Notes: generated by a model from the sequence alone, not told the origin. 44,859 bases of DNA from a bacterium (GCA_015486285.1 WFRX01000260.1:1-44859); one strand, 5' to 3'. Counted from the first letter of the stretch, positions 1 to 8,379 are shown. Numbers and translations: made by a program.

Positions 1-20
1 GCCCCAATATACCCTATTCT

Positions 21-138
21 CACAGCGCAGCGAAGCAATCTCCCACCCTCACTGCACCCACGGGATTCCTGCCTCCGCAGGAATGACAGAGAAATCGCCA
101 CAACCAAGGACATTGCGAGCGAAGCGAAGCAATCTCCG
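21..138. repeat. Dispersed intergenic repeat units (family A and palindrome B)
   Basis: Two partial or complete copies of the window-wide family A repeat lie here: a degenerate one at about 21-44 and a clear one at 107-138, of the form cattgcgag...gaagcaatctcc. Between them, at 65-84, is a family B palindrome (ATTCCTGC, 4-base loop, GCAGGAAT). Both families recur at 5.9, 7.9-8.4, 10.9-11.6 and 12.0 kb, only between genes. They resemble REP-like extragenic repeats. No transposase is associated. Confidence 0.8.
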
Positions 139-144
139 GCCTCA

Positions 145-190
145 AAACGGACAGAAGGCGGCCCCTTCGGGAGCCGCCTTCTGTCCGTTT
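145..190 (-). terminator. Strong rho-independent terminator hairpin
   Basis: An 18-bp perfect inverted repeat (145-162 with 173-190) encloses a short CCC-TTC-GGG loop. Read on the minus strand the stem ends in a short T run (complement of 144-147). It lies 33 bases beyond the stop of the PKD-repeat gene, so it most likely ends that transcript. The near-symmetrical A/T flanks could let it work in both directions. Confidence 0.8.
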
Positions 191-222
191 CCGTCCTGAT
201 TCCGGGCAAACCGCCCCGGGCA

Positions 223-1797
223 TCACTGGACGACAGACACATGTATCCCTGCCGGCGGGGCCGGCGGAACATCGTCTTTCCAGAGGACATTCACCACACA
301 GGTGTCGGTGGACTGAAGTCCCCCGTCATCCGTAACCGTCAGCTGGAAGGTCAGGATTGCCCCTCCCGGCCCGACATCCGGGGCCGTGAAGGTCGGCGCC
401 TGGGAGGAAGGATCGGACAGCGAGACTGTCGGGCCATCCGTCTGCGCCCACAGGTAGGAGACGATCGTGCCGTCCGTATCCGATGAGCCGGCACCCGTCA
501 AGGAAACCCCCGTTCCCTCCAGCACGGTCTGGTCCGGGCCCGCATCCGCGCTCGGGGCCTGATTCACGTCCGAAACATTGATGATCACGGTATCCGTGGC
601 CGACAAGCCCCCGCCGTCCGAAACGGTGAGCTGAAACCTCAGCGCCTCCCCGGCCATTCCAACATAAGGGGCTGTAAACTGAGGGGTCGCCGAAGTCGGA
701 TCGGAAAGGGTAACGGATGTACCCGCGGTCTGGCTCCAGAGGTATGTGGAAATCCCGTCATCCGGGTCGCTCGAACCCGTCCCGTCCAGGACGACCGGGG
801 CGCCCTCGTTCACCGTCTGGTCGGGGCCCGCATCCGCCGTAGGCGCAAAGTTGACCCAGGAGACGTTCACGATACAGGAATCCGTGGCCTGGAGCCCTTC
901 GTTGTCCGTCACGGTCAGTTGGAAGGTCAAAGACGCCCCTCCCGGCCCGACATCCGGGGCCGTGAAGGTCGGCTGGGCCGTGGTGGCGTTCGAGAGCGAG
1001 ACGGCGACACCCCCTGTCTGGGTCCAGGCGTAAGAGGCAATACTCCCGTCGGCATCCGATGAGTTCGATCCGTCCAGCGTGGCCGTCTCTCCCTCGCCCA
1101 CCGTCTGATCAGGCCCCGCATCGGCCGTGGGCGCCTGGTTCACGTTCGAGACATTGACAATGACCGTGTCGGAAGCGGTCAGGCCGCCGTCGTCCGTGAC
1201 GGTCAGTTCAAAGGTGAGGGCCTCACCGCTTGCGTCCACAAGGGGCGCGGTAAACGAGGGCGTCGCCGATGCCGCCCCCGACAGGGTCACGCTCGTTCCC
1301 CCTGTCTGGGTCCAGGCGTAAGAGGCAATAGTCCCATCGGCATCCGATGAGTTCGATCCGTCCAGCGTAACCGTCTCTCCCTCGCCCACCGTCCGGTCCG
1401 GGCCCGCATCCGCTGTAGGCGGCTCATTGGGAGCCGGGGCCTCGTACAAAACCTCGTTGGAGTCGCCGCTCTCGTTGTTTGATGTATCGAAAGCCCTGGC
1501 CACAAAATAGTAGTTCGCTCCATCGGCAAGGCCGGTGATCGTACAGGTGGTTTCGGTCCCCTCCCAGTCGGGCTGACTGTAGTCGTAGGATTCCCCCTCC
1601 GCCCGCACGAAGATCCTGTACCCGGCGAGGTCCGGTTCGGTGTTGGCATCCCAAGCCAGGGTGATGTCTACCGAGGAAATGGCCTCCACGGGGCAGAAGA
1701 ACAACAGCGCAACGGCCACAATCCCGAACAGCGAGGCCGGAGAAAAGATCTCACGAAAAGGCTTCCCGGATACGAACGAACGAAAGAATCGAGACAT
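223..1797 (-). CDS. Secreted Fn3 and four-PKD-repeat protein
   Basis: A 524-residue exported protein. The signal peptide covers about residues 1-39 (basic N terminus, hydrophobic core LFGIVAVALLFF, cleavage near VEA). A fibronectin type III-like domain follows at about 43-120 (LAWDANTEPDLAGYRIF). Then come four tandem PKD/REJ-like repeats of about 95 residues, each starting APTADAGPDQTV and containing FTAPxVG, LTFQLTVTD and VNV. The C terminus is a short DDVPPAPPAG tail; no PEP-CTERM, LPXTG or membrane anchor is seen. Such domains usually mediate extracellular adhesion or matrix contacts. The ATG at 1797 is preferred because it has an AGGGGGT ribosome site 7 nt upstream and begins the signal peptide. 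The frame stays open to a GTG at 1953, but that would place the sigma-54 motif inside the gene. The second and first repeats are nearly identical at DNA level. Confidence 0.85.
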   Translation of the reverse strand: MSRFFRSFVSGKPFREIFSPASLFGIVAVALLFFCPVEAISSVDITLAWDANTEPDLAGYRIFVRAEGESYDYSQPDWEGTETTCTITGLADGANYYFVARAFDTSNNESGDSNEVLYEAPAPNEPPTADAGPDRTVGEGETVTLDGSNSSDADGTIASYAWTQTGGTSVTLSGAASATPSFTAPLVDASGEALTFELTVTDDGGLTASDTVIVNVSNVNQAPTADAGPDQTVGEGETATLDGSNSSDADGSIASYAWTQTGGVAVSLSNATTAQPTFTAPDVGPGGASLTFQLTVTDNEGLQATDSCIVNVSWVNFAPTADAGPDQTVNEGAPVVLDGTGSSDPDDGISTYLWSQTAGTSVTLSDPTSATPQFTAPYVGMAGEALRFQLTVSDGGGLSATDTVIINVSDVNQAPSADAGPDQTVLEGTGVSLTGAGSSDTDGTIVSYLWAQTDGPTVSLSDPSSQAPTFTAPDVGPGGAILTFQLTVTDDGGLQSTDTCVVNVLWKDDVPPAPPAGIHVSVVQ

Positions 1798-1900
1798 GGT
1801 ATGACCCCCTGGCGGCATCGAGACGCAGACGATGAAATTTTTAAGGATGTACAGATCCCCACCGCAGTTTTCATGAAGACAAGTCAGACGCAACAAACCA

Positions 1901-1915
1901 GCAAAGAGCATGCCA
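1901..1915 (-). promoter_or_regulatory. Sigma-54 (-24/-12) promoter of the PKD-repeat gene
   Basis: On the minus strand the sequence reads TGGC-ATGCTCT-TTGCT, matching the TGGCACG-N4-TTGCW consensus with correct 7-nt spacing between TGGC and TTGC. Transcription would start near 1890, giving a leader of about 90 nt before the ATG at 1797. The same motif type precedes the secreted protein at 13151. Confidence 0.6.
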
Positions 1916-1917
1916 CG

Positions 1918-1948
1918 TTCGCCATCGCGCCGTCCCCGCGATGGCGAA
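1918..1948. promoter_or_regulatory. 11-bp inverted repeat abutting the sigma-54 promoter
   Basis: TTCGCCATCGC (1918-1928) pairs perfectly with GCGATGGCGAA (1938-1948) across a 9-base loop. It lies immediately upstream of the -24 element. It could be a binding site for a dimeric regulator or a second hairpin ending the transcript from 4074. It lacks a T-run on the minus strand, so a protein-binding role is the slightly better guess. Confidence 0.4.
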
Positions 1949-1968
1949 TCCACTAACCCCCTGGATGC

Positions 1969-2019
1969 AAAGAAGAAAGACCGAGCCGACCCGAAAGGGC
2001 GGCCTTCGCCTCTCTCGGT
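1969..2019 (-). terminator. Probable terminator after the asparagine-synthetase homologue
   Basis: On the minus strand ACCGAG (2019-2014) pairs with CTCGGT (1985-1980), with a further inner helix (CCTTCG with CGAAAGG). A pyrimidine-rich T-containing tract follows (complement of 1969-1980). It lies about 85 bases beyond the stop at 2104. Two smaller GC-rich hairpins lie between (about 2080-2100 and 2070-2083). Together they fill the 305-base gap between the two genes. Confidence 0.5.
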
Positions 2020-2103
2020 GCGTGTACCACGCCTGCGATTCAGATTTGACGCAGTTACAACATCGTACCCCTTTGCAGGGGCACGCCGGTCGCCCGGCGG
2101 CTG

Positions 2104-4074
2104 TTAGAGGTAGTCCTTCAGGCGGGGCGCCGGCGCGGTCAAGGCATCGTTCTCGACGAACTGCCTGTGCCACAGATCGAAGACGAGCAGGAACATGATA
2201 CGGTTCACCTTCGAGCTGTAGTAATTGTACCAGTAGGCAGGGCGGGCCTCCGCCTTCTCGTAGGCATCGAACAGGGATTTCAGGTAGTCCATCCTGAAAA
2301 GAGACTTCATCAGCGTGGAGTTCAGCAGATGATCGTAGATCCTCTTGCGCAGCGACGGATCGCTCATGAACACGCGAAGAGGAACGAATCCGCCCTGCTT
2401 CGGCTTGTTCATGATCTCACTCGGCAGCAGCTTGGCAACGGCCACACGGTGAAGATACTTGGCCTGGGATGTGCCTCGCAACAGATCGGTGATCGAACCC
2501 TTCCTTTTCAGCCGGCGCTCGAGAGAGAGCAGGAAATCGACGACCTCCTTGTCGAGGAAGCTTTCCCTGATCGTCATGCCGAGAAAATTCGCCATCCGGC
2601 CCGACTTGACCATCACATTCTCATTGGCATAGTGGAGCAGATCCTGATTCACGAGGACGAAGTCGTACATTTCATCATAGCCGGGGGCCGGCAAACGAAG
2701 ACGGTTGTCGATGATCTTCGGAACACGGCTCAGCGTCTCGTCGCGATAGAGATCCGACAACTCGCGGGCGTCGTACCCGTAAAAGAACCAGTCGTTCAAA
2801 TCATTGACCCGGCAGAGAAGCAACCTCGTTTTAAACAGCACATTGTCCCGGTTGTAGAACAGATCGCCTCTCATCGCACGGGTGACCGATTGGGAGAGTC
2901 CGCGCAGGTGCATCCTGTCGAGAAGATACCTCAGGGTTGTGGGCAGGGTCTTGGCGAATCCACCGGTTCCAAAGAGCTGGTCCGCCCCATCGCCGCCGAT
3001 GACAACGTCCACCTCTTCTTTTGCCGACTTCAGCCCAAGGTAGGTGAGAAACAGGCCGAGCTCGAAGTAGGGCTCTTCCATGTTCCAGACCAGGGCGGGC
3101 AGATCATCGATCTCGCGGCCCGTAATGACGTACTCGAAATGCTCGGTGTTGAAGTGTCTGGCGACGATTTCCGCGGCCGGCCGCTCATCAAAGGCCGGGT
3201 CATCGAACCCGATCGTAAAGGTCTTGATCCTTCTGTCCGAAACGCGGGCCGCAAGCGCCACATTCGTACTCGTATCCAGCCCCCCGCTCAGAAAAACGCC
3301 CACGTCCCGGTCGGACTCCATCCTTGCCGCGATGGACCTTTCCAGAAGGTCCGAATAGGTGCCTGCCGCCCATTGCTCGTCGCCTACCTTGTCCTCCGGG
3401 ATCGGGAACCCCTGGTGTCTGTTCCGCCTCACACCTTCCTGGGAGAACACGATCATCTCGCCCGGCGACAACTTCTCGACGCCCTTGAAGATCGTCCGGG
3501 GCGATGGAATATAGGAGTACTTCAGGAAGAGATTCAAGGCCTCGTGGTCGATCTCCCGCACGAAATCAGGGAGGGTCATCAGAGACCGCAAGGAAGTGGC
3601 GAAGGAAAAGCGGCAACCGCGGCGCATCCAATAGACCTGATGGGCGAGGCCGAACCTGTCGTTCAGCAGGAGCAATTTCCTGTTCCGCAGATCCCACAGG
3701 GCAGCCGAAAAGAGGCCGTTGATTGATTCTGCCAGGGCTTCGCCGTGCTTCTCATAAAGCCGAACCAGCAGGTCTACGTCACTGTCCTCGTCAGGGGCTG
3801 TCTTCCCGGGCAGGGCCTTCTTCAGCGCATCGCAGTTGTAGATCTCTCCATGGAGAACGGCGTAGATCGAACCCTGATCGTTGACGCCCACTCTGGATTT
3901 CTGGACCCGGGGGTTGTGACAATATCGCTTGATTCCGAGGCCGAAAGCATCCTTCACAAACAGCGCCGGACTTCTTCCCACCCCTCCGTCAAGAAAGACC
4001 GCCATCCGGCGGATCTCTTCCTCTTGGACGGGCCTATGCCTGTCAAGATCGACAATCCCCAGGATCCCTTCCAT
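2104..4074 (-). CDS. Asparagine-synthetase-like protein lacking the glutaminase Cys
   Basis: 656 residues with the two-domain architecture of glutamine-hydrolysing asparagine synthetases. The N-terminal Ntn-type domain spans about 1-210 and still has HGEIYN at 75-80. The C-terminal ATP-pyrophosphatase domain carries SGGLDTS at 263-269 and a later GGDGADQLFG motif. Family members used in amidation start MCGI, with Cys2 as the glutaminase nucleophile; here the start reads MEGILGIV. An in-frame stop lies two codons upstream, so no longer start could restore the Cys. GGAG precedes the ATG by 10 nt. The enzyme may use free ammonia or another amine, or perform a different adenylation, as in beta-lactam and lasso-peptide cyclases that lack this Cys. 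It is the last gene of the minus-strand run from tmk, 29 bases after tatD. Its substrate is unknown; surface-glycan amidation is one possibility. Confidence 0.8.
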   Translation of the reverse strand: MEGILGIVDLDRHRPVQEEEIRRMAVFLDGGVGRSPALFVKDAFGLGIKRYCHNPRVQKSRVGVNDQGSIYAVLHGEIYNCDALKKALPGKTAPDEDSDVDLLVRLYEKHGEALAESINGLFSAALWDLRNRKLLLLNDRFGLAHQVYWMRRGCRFSFATSLRSLMTLPDFVREIDHEALNLFLKYSYIPSPRTIFKGVEKLSPGEMIVFSQEGVRRNRHQGFPIPEDKVGDEQWAAGTYSDLLERSIAARMESDRDVGVFLSGGLDTSTNVALAARVSDRRIKTFTIGFDDPAFDERPAAEIVARHFNTEHFEYVITGREIDDLPALVWNMEEPYFELGLFLTYLGLKSAKEEVDVVIGGDGADQLFGTGGFAKTLPTTLRYLLDRMHLRGLSQSVTRAMRGDLFYNRDNVLFKTRLLLCRVNDLNDWFFYGYDARELSDLYRDETLSRVPKIIDNRLRLPAPGYDEMYDFVLVNQDLLHYANENVMVKSGRMANFLGMTIRESFLDKEVVDFLLSLERRLKRKGSITDLLRGTSQAKYLHRVAVAKLLPSEIMNKPKQGGFVPLRVFMSDPSLRKRIYDHLLNSTLMKSLFRMDYLKSLFDAYEKAEARPAYWYNYYSSKVNRIMFLLVFDLWHRQFVENDALTAPAPRLKDYL

Positions 4075-4103
4075 GGATCAACGTCTCCAGGTCCCTCTGG
4101 TTG

Positions 4104-4949
4104 TCATGAAGTGACGGGGTGCCGAACAGACACCCCTGCCAGCAACTCGCCCGGCAGGCGGAAGAGGCGTACCGCATTCTCGGTCGTTATCCTGGCGACT
4201 TCTTCGATCGGCCGGCCGAGAACCTCGGCTACGGTCCGTGCCACCTGAATCACGCGGGCCGGCTCGTTCCGCTTTCCACGAAACGGCACCGGGGAGAGAT
4301 AGGGGCAGTCGGTCTCCAGAAAAACCCTTTCGATAGGAATCTTCTTCAGGACCTCCCGCAGGGCCTCCGCCCTGGGGAAGGTAATCACACCGGTAAAGGA
4401 GAGGTACAGGCCCAGGTCCAGCGCCTGCCTTGCCAGGGAATAGTCGCCCGAAAAGCAGTGGACGACCCCGCAGAGGGGCCTTCCGGCTTCCGCCCGAGCC
4501 TCGCGCAGTATAGCAACCGTGTCGTCATCCGCCTCCCGGGTGTGAATGACCACCGGAAGGCCCGTTTCGCGTCCCATACGGAGAAACCGCTCAAAGGCAT
4601 CCCGTTGCGTTTCCTTGGGCGAGTGCATGTAGTGGTAGTCGAGCCCGGTTTCCCCGATCCCGACCACCTTCGGGCGGCGGGCCAGTTCCTCGATCCGCCC
4701 GTACCAGTCCGGCCGGATCCCGCCGGCGTCATGGGGATGGATGCCTACCGTGGCGAAAATTCGCTCATCCGCCTCCGCCAGGGCCACGGCCCCCTCGATC
4801 TCGGAGAGGGTCTCGCCCACACCCACTGTAATCACGGCGCCGAGGCCTGCATCCCATGCCCGCTCGATCATCTCGCGCCGATCGGAATCGAATGCCTTCG
4901 CATCCAGGTGGGCATGGGAATCAACGAACATCGTTTGGAGGCCTGTCAT
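4104..4949 (-). CDS. tatD: TatD family metal-dependent DNase/hydrolase
   Basis: A 281-residue TIM-barrel amidohydrolase-superfamily protein. Metal-ligand motifs appear in the usual order: HAHLD near residue 11, GIGETGLDYH, VIHTREAD, VVHCFSGD and the C-terminal ETDCPYLSP. Family members are 3'-5' exonucleases or AP-site processing enzymes in DNA repair. It starts 8 bases after the ricT stop, within the tmk-holB-ricT-tatD run. Two starts are possible: ATG at 4949 and ATG at 4931 (MFVDSHAHLD). Neither has a strong ribosome site, and the shorter one matches the typical family N terminus. Confidence 0.9.
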   Translation of the reverse strand: MTGLQTMFVDSHAHLDAKAFDSDRREMIERAWDAGLGAVITVGVGETLSEIEGAVALAEADERIFATVGIHPHDAGGIRPDWYGRIEELARRPKVVGIGETGLDYHYMHSPKETQRDAFERFLRMGRETGLPVVIHTREADDDTVAILREARAEAGRPLCGVVHCFSGDYSLARQALDLGLYLSFTGVITFPRAEALREVLKKIPIERVFLETDCPYLSPVPFRGKRNEPARVIQVARTVAEVLGRPIEEVARITTENAVRLFRLPGELLAGVSVRHPVTS

Positions 4950-4957
4950 TTTCCGTT

Positions 4958-5794
4958 TCAGCCCTTCTTGAGATCACGCAACCCCACCTCCACCTCCTTG
5001 CCGTCCTCCATCTGGACCACGACCGTCTCCTCCAAGGGGTTTTGACGGGTCACCTTGCCCATCTCCGATCCAACCCGTACCTTCTTGCCGCACCGTGGCA
5101 GGGCCTTGCTCATTTTTTTGTACGTCGCATGCTCGAAGGTCAGGCAGCACATCAGACGGCCGCAAACGCCGGAAATCTTCGAAGGGTTCAACGGGAGATG
5201 CTGATCCTTGGCCATCCGGACGGAGACAGGCTCGAAATCCTTGAGGAAGCTCTGACAGCAAAGCTGCCTGCCGCAGCAGCCGATACCGCCCACGAGCCGG
5301 GCCTTGTCCCTCACCCCGATCTGCCGCATCTCAATACGGGTGTTGAGCAATTTGGCGAGGGTTTTGACCAGTTCTCTGAAATCGATCCTTCCATCCGCGG
5401 TGAAATAGAAGATCGCCTTGCTTCGATCATAGAAATACTGAACCGCGACCAGGCTCATCTCCAGCTTGAACCCGTTCGCCTTCTCGACGCAGAGCTGGTA
5501 GGCCTTCCGTTCCAGGGACTTGCGCTCCCGCTCCCGCTCCAGGTCTTTCGGGGTCGCCTTCCGCAAGACCCTTTTTAGGGAATTCGGCGATACGTTGCAG
5601 CAGGGCTCAACCGCTTCCATGACAACCGTGGCTACGCCGTCCCCGCGATCGGTCTCGGCCACGACCAGATCCCCGCTTCTCAAGTTGAGCTGGTTTCGGT
5701 TGTACTGGCAGGTGTTCGGGGAATCCAGAAACCGAAGATTCACGATTTCATAGACCGAAGGGTCTGAGGAAGTCGACTCATCTTTCTTGCTCAT
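4958..5794 (-). CDS. ricT: PSP1-domain protein, RicT/YaaT-like
   Basis: 278 residues. The PSP1 domain fills roughly residues 10-180, and conserved Cys clusters follow (GCCGRQLCC, VCGRLMCC), as in RicT/YaaT proteins. In Bacillus, RicT forms an iron-sulphur Y-complex affecting RNase Y and phosphorelay function; whether that role holds here is unknown. The C terminus (about 220-278) has a small beta-rich stretch with alternating charges. The start is well supported by AGGAG 5 nt before the ATG. The gene sits between holB and tatD, as in many Firmicutes and Desulfobacterota, although the metG often found next to it is absent. A 291-base repeat-filled gap separates it from holB. Confidence 0.88.
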   Translation of the reverse strand: MSKKDESTSSDPSVYEIVNLRFLDSPNTCQYNRNQLNLRSGDLVVAETDRGDGVATVVMEAVEPCCNVSPNSLKRVLRKATPKDLERERERKSLERKAYQLCVEKANGFKLEMSLVAVQYFYDRSKAIFYFTADGRIDFRELVKTLAKLLNTRIEMRQIGVRDKARLVGGIGCCGRQLCCQSFLKDFEPVSVRMAKDQHLPLNPSKISGVCGRLMCCLTFEHATYKKMSKALPRCGKKVRVGSEMGKVTRQNPLEETVVVQMEDGKEVEVGLRDLKKG

Positions 5795-5876
5795 TGAGGC
5801 TCCTATTCAATCGAAAAGGCCCCACCAGGGGCGGGGAGCAAGGGTCAGCCCCTTTGCCCTCCCCACGCCACAGGGA

Positions 5877-6040
5877 GCCGGGAGATTGCTTCGCTCCGCT
5901 CGCAATGTCCTTGGCTGTGGCAAACGCCCCTGGGCGCGGGAAATTGCTTCGCTCCGTTCGCAATGTCCTTTGTCCGAGGGACATTGCGAGGAGCCGAAGG
6001 CGACGTGGCAATCTCCCGGCTCCGCTCGCAATGTTCGCCA
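5877..6040. repeat. Family A repeat cluster between holB and ricT
   Basis: Reverse-orientation units lie at 5881-5910 and 5939-5968 (agattgcttcgct...cgcaatgtcc). A forward unit lies at 5980-6017 (acattgcgaggagccgaagg...gcaatctccc) and is followed directly by a truncated reverse unit to 6040. The opposed units can form long hairpins. Nothing else was recognised in the 291-base gap (5795-6085). Confidence 0.8.
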
Positions 6041-6085
6041 TGGTACACCCCATTTTCCATTTTCACATATCCACGGAGGCACTGT

Positions 6086-7111
6086 CTAAGCGTCACTTCC
6101 GCTCAGCGTGAGGAGCAGGCACTCCATCACCATCTGTTTGTTCAGGTTATACGCTCCCAGGATCTCTCTTCTCGCCCGGCGAATCGAATCGATCCGGGAA
6201 ATCGTTCCCATCGGATCCTGTTCCCGGGCGGCCGCACTGATCTCCTCCATGTAGTCCCGGTTCATGACCCGCTCGGGACCGCTGACTCGACACACCAGAA
6301 CATCCCTGTACCAGCCTTCAAAAAGATCCAGCACATCCAATAAACGGTCCGACCGGGACAAATCTTCTGCAAAACTCACCAGCCCTCCCCCCCATCCTGA
6401 AATAAGGAAGGACTGAAGACGGTCGATCCATTCCCGTCGGACCCCGCTGACCCACTCCAGGTCCATCTGAACCGCCTTCCCGGGGCGCCCCCCCGAAAGA
6501 GCCGAGACCAGAGGCAGCAATTCCTTTGGGGAATCACCCCGCTTCGCAAGGAATGTCTCCAGCGTCTCCCGGGGAAGGGGAACGAAATGAACCGGTTGAC
6601 ACCGCGAGACGATGGTCGGCAACAGCCGGCTCCGTGTCGGACTGATCAGGATGAGCAGGCTCGCCGGCGGGGGTTCCTCAAGGGTTTTCAACAGGGCGTT
6701 CGAAGCGGCCTGGTTCATCCTGTCCGCCCCTTCGAAGATACCCACCTTCCAGCCCCCTTCAAAGGCCCTCACGGCAATCCATCGCTGAAACTCCCTGACC
6801 TGTTCGATTCGTATCGTGCCGAGCTTCAAGTCGACGACCCACTCCTTGGTCCCTGCCCGGGATTCCGGCCTTACAGCGATCACGTCCGGGTGCCCCTCGC
6901 GGCCCACCCTCGTACAGGCCGAACACGCTCCGCAGGCATCCCCCCCCCCTTGCTCGCACATCAGGGCCTGCGCCAGGGTAAGAGCCGTCTTGAATCTGCC
7001 CAGGCCCTCTGCGCCGTAAAACAGGTATGCATGGGGAAGCTTGTTCTCTGCAAGGGCCCTTCCAAGGATACGCTTGGCCCGCTCCTGCCCGAGGATGTCT
7101 GCAAAAGGCAT
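6086..7111 (-). CDS. holB: DNA polymerase III subunit delta prime
   Basis: 341 residues, the usual length for the clamp-loader delta-prime subunit, which helps load the sliding clamp at the replication fork. The N-terminal AAA+ module has HAYLFYGAEGLGRFKTA in place of a full Walker A; delta-prime does not need ATP binding. A Cys zinc module (CGACSACTRVG) and the family hallmark ASNALLKTLEEPP follow, then a sensor-type ISPTRSRLLPTIVSRC. The ATG lies 2 bases from the tmk stop, indicating translational coupling. The C-terminal collar domain is complete. Confidence 0.93.
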   Translation of the reverse strand: MPFADILGQERAKRILGRALAENKLPHAYLFYGAEGLGRFKTALTLAQALMCEQGGGDACGACSACTRVGREGHPDVIAVRPESRAGTKEWVVDLKLGTIRIEQVREFQRWIAVRAFEGGWKVGIFEGADRMNQAASNALLKTLEEPPPASLLILISPTRSRLLPTIVSRCQPVHFVPLPRETLETFLAKRGDSPKELLPLVSALSGGRPGKAVQMDLEWVSGVRREWIDRLQSFLISGWGGGLVSFAEDLSRSDRLLDVLDLFEGWYRDVLVCRVSGPERVMNRDYMEEISAAAREQDPMGTISRIDSIRRARREILGAYNLNKQMVMECLLLTLSGSDA

Positions 7112-7113
7112 TG

Positions 7114-7764
7114 CTATTCCCGTTCCTTCAGGGCCTGATGGAGACAGTCCATGATCTGCCCGTACACCTCCTCGACCCCTTCCGAGGCGTCCACCACCCG
7201 AATCCGGTGACCCTTTTCCTCGGCCAGCCGAAGATACCCCTGGCGTATCCGCTCGTGAAAGGCCCTGTCCTCTGTTTCCATACGGTCCGGCGTCCCGCCG
7301 CCACCCCGGCTGGAGCCGTCCCGGTACCGGCTTCGGATCCTCTCGAAGCCCGTCTCCACCGGGCAGTCCAGCAGAATCGTCAGATCCGGCTCGATCCCGT
7401 GCCCCGCCGCATCGTTCAATCGCTCGATGAGATCCAGGTCCAGCCCCCGGCCATAGCCCTGGTAGGCCGTTGTGGCATCAAAGTACCGGTCACAAAGAAC
7501 CAGGCTCCCCGCCTCCAACTCCGGCCGGATCCGTTCCGCGATCAACTGGGCCCTGCAGGCCTCGTACAGCAGGAGTTCGGCCATGGGATCCATGTTTCCG
7601 CACTCCGGCGCCAAGAGGATCGACCGGACTTGCTCCCCGATACCCGTGCCACCCGGTTCCCGGGTCACGACAACCGGATACCCTTCGCCCGCGAGCCTCT
7701 CTGCCGCGAGTCCCATCTGGGTCGTCTTGCCGCACCCTTCGATGCCCTCAAAGGAAACAAACAT
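7114..7764 (-). CDS. tmk: Thymidylate kinase
   Basis: 216 residues. Phosphorylates dTMP to dTDP in DNA precursor synthesis. The P-loop is FEGIEGCGKTT near residue 5. REPGGTGIGEQVR is the dTMP-binding segment, DRYFDATTAYQGYGRG is the DR(Y/F) motif, and a LID region follows. The frame is open upstream to an ATG at 7830, but that extension has no family character and no ribosome site. ATG 7764 gives the standard N terminus (MFVSFEGIEG), with AGGGGA about 12 nt upstream. It heads the tmk-holB pair. Confidence 0.9.
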   Translation of the reverse strand: MFVSFEGIEGCGKTTQMGLAAERLAGEGYPVVVTREPGGTGIGEQVRSILLAPECGNMDPMAELLLYEACRAQLIAERIRPELEAGSLVLCDRYFDATTAYQGYGRGLDLDLIERLNDAAGHGIEPDLTILLDCPVETGFERIRSRYRDGSSRGGGGTPDRMETEDRAFHERIRQGYLRLAEEKGHRIRVVDASEGVEEVYGQIMDCLHQALKERE

Positions 7765-7876
7765 CCCGCGAGACGATCCCCTGGAGGCGTCCCCCCTGTC
7801 TAAAACAGCTGAAATGCGCAGTCTCCCCATCTAAATCCGACAGTGTTCTACACACCAAAGTATAACCGAGATTAAC

Positions 7877-8234
7877 GGACATTGCGAGGGCGCGACAGCG
7901 ACCGGAGCAATCTCCAGGTGCCGTGCGAAACGGGGGAGGGATTGCTTCCCAATGTCCGCAATCATAGGGACATTGCGAGGAACCGCAGGCGACGTGGCAA
8001 TCTCCCGGCTCCAGGGGGGGGCGCGGCGGGGCGGGGGAGATTGCTTCGCTTCGCTCGCAATGTCCTTGGGGTACGCAACCCACGCCGGCCTCTATTGGCC
8101 GGTCATTGCGAGAAGCCGCAGGCGACGCGACGATCTCCTCTATCGTGCTGTCATTGCGAGAAGCGTAGCCGACGCGACGATGCCTTCTATCGTGCGGACA
8201 TTGCGAGGGCGCGACAGCGACCGAAGCAATCTCC
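7877..8234. repeat. Composite repeat, copy 1
   Basis: An ordered series of family A units: forward 7877-7915, internally deleted reverse 7939-7957, forward 7968-8005, reverse 8036-8065, then a linker with gcaacccacgccggcctctattgg. Forward units follow at 8101-8138, 8150-8185 and 8196-8234, joined by tctatcgtg(c/ctg) linkers. The linkers as well as the units recur in the copies at 10852, 11380 and 11972, so the repeated object is larger than a single unit. It fills most of the roughly 670-base gap between nrdJ and tmk. No gene was found there. Confidence 0.85.
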
Positions 8235-8290
8235 CGGCAACTTGGCTGCCCTCTCCCTTGAGAGGATGTCGAAAAATGGGGAGTCCAGCT

Positions 8291-8363
8291 TTCCGTCATT
8301 CCTGCGGAGGCAGGAATCCAGTGGTTCCAGGTACTCAGGGATCCCTGCCTTCGCAGGGATGAC
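8291..8363. repeat. Two family B palindromes
   Basis: ATTCCTGC-GGAG-GCAGGAAT at 8298-8317 and ATCCCTGC-CTTC-GCAGGGAT at 8341-8360 are 8-bp stems with 4-base loops. They are flanked by gtc/gac and ccag extensions. The same palindrome is at 65-84, and variants lie at 11302-11366. Confidence 0.75.
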
Positions 8364-8379
8364 GCACATCATGCGCTTT

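Noticed and set aside
223..300. PEP-CTERM or other sorting signal at the end of the PKD protein
   Set aside because: The C terminus is a short polar tail without hydrophobic segment, PEP motif or basic end.
1798..2103. Cyclic di-GMP riboswitch before the PKD-repeat gene
   Set aside because: PKD proteins are often controlled this way, but the conserved GCAAAGCC-type core could not be found on the minus strand.
5778..6111. Several overlapping short frames in the gap between holB and ricT
   Set aside because: They translate the family A repeat in different frames and contain no domain or ribosome site. The frames at 7748-8409, 10785-11135 and 11266-12529 are of the same kind.
7765..7830. Longer tmk start at 7830
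   Set aside because: The added 22 residues have no family match and no ribosome site. A TATACT at 7859-7864 (minus) could be a -10 element, but no -35 fits.
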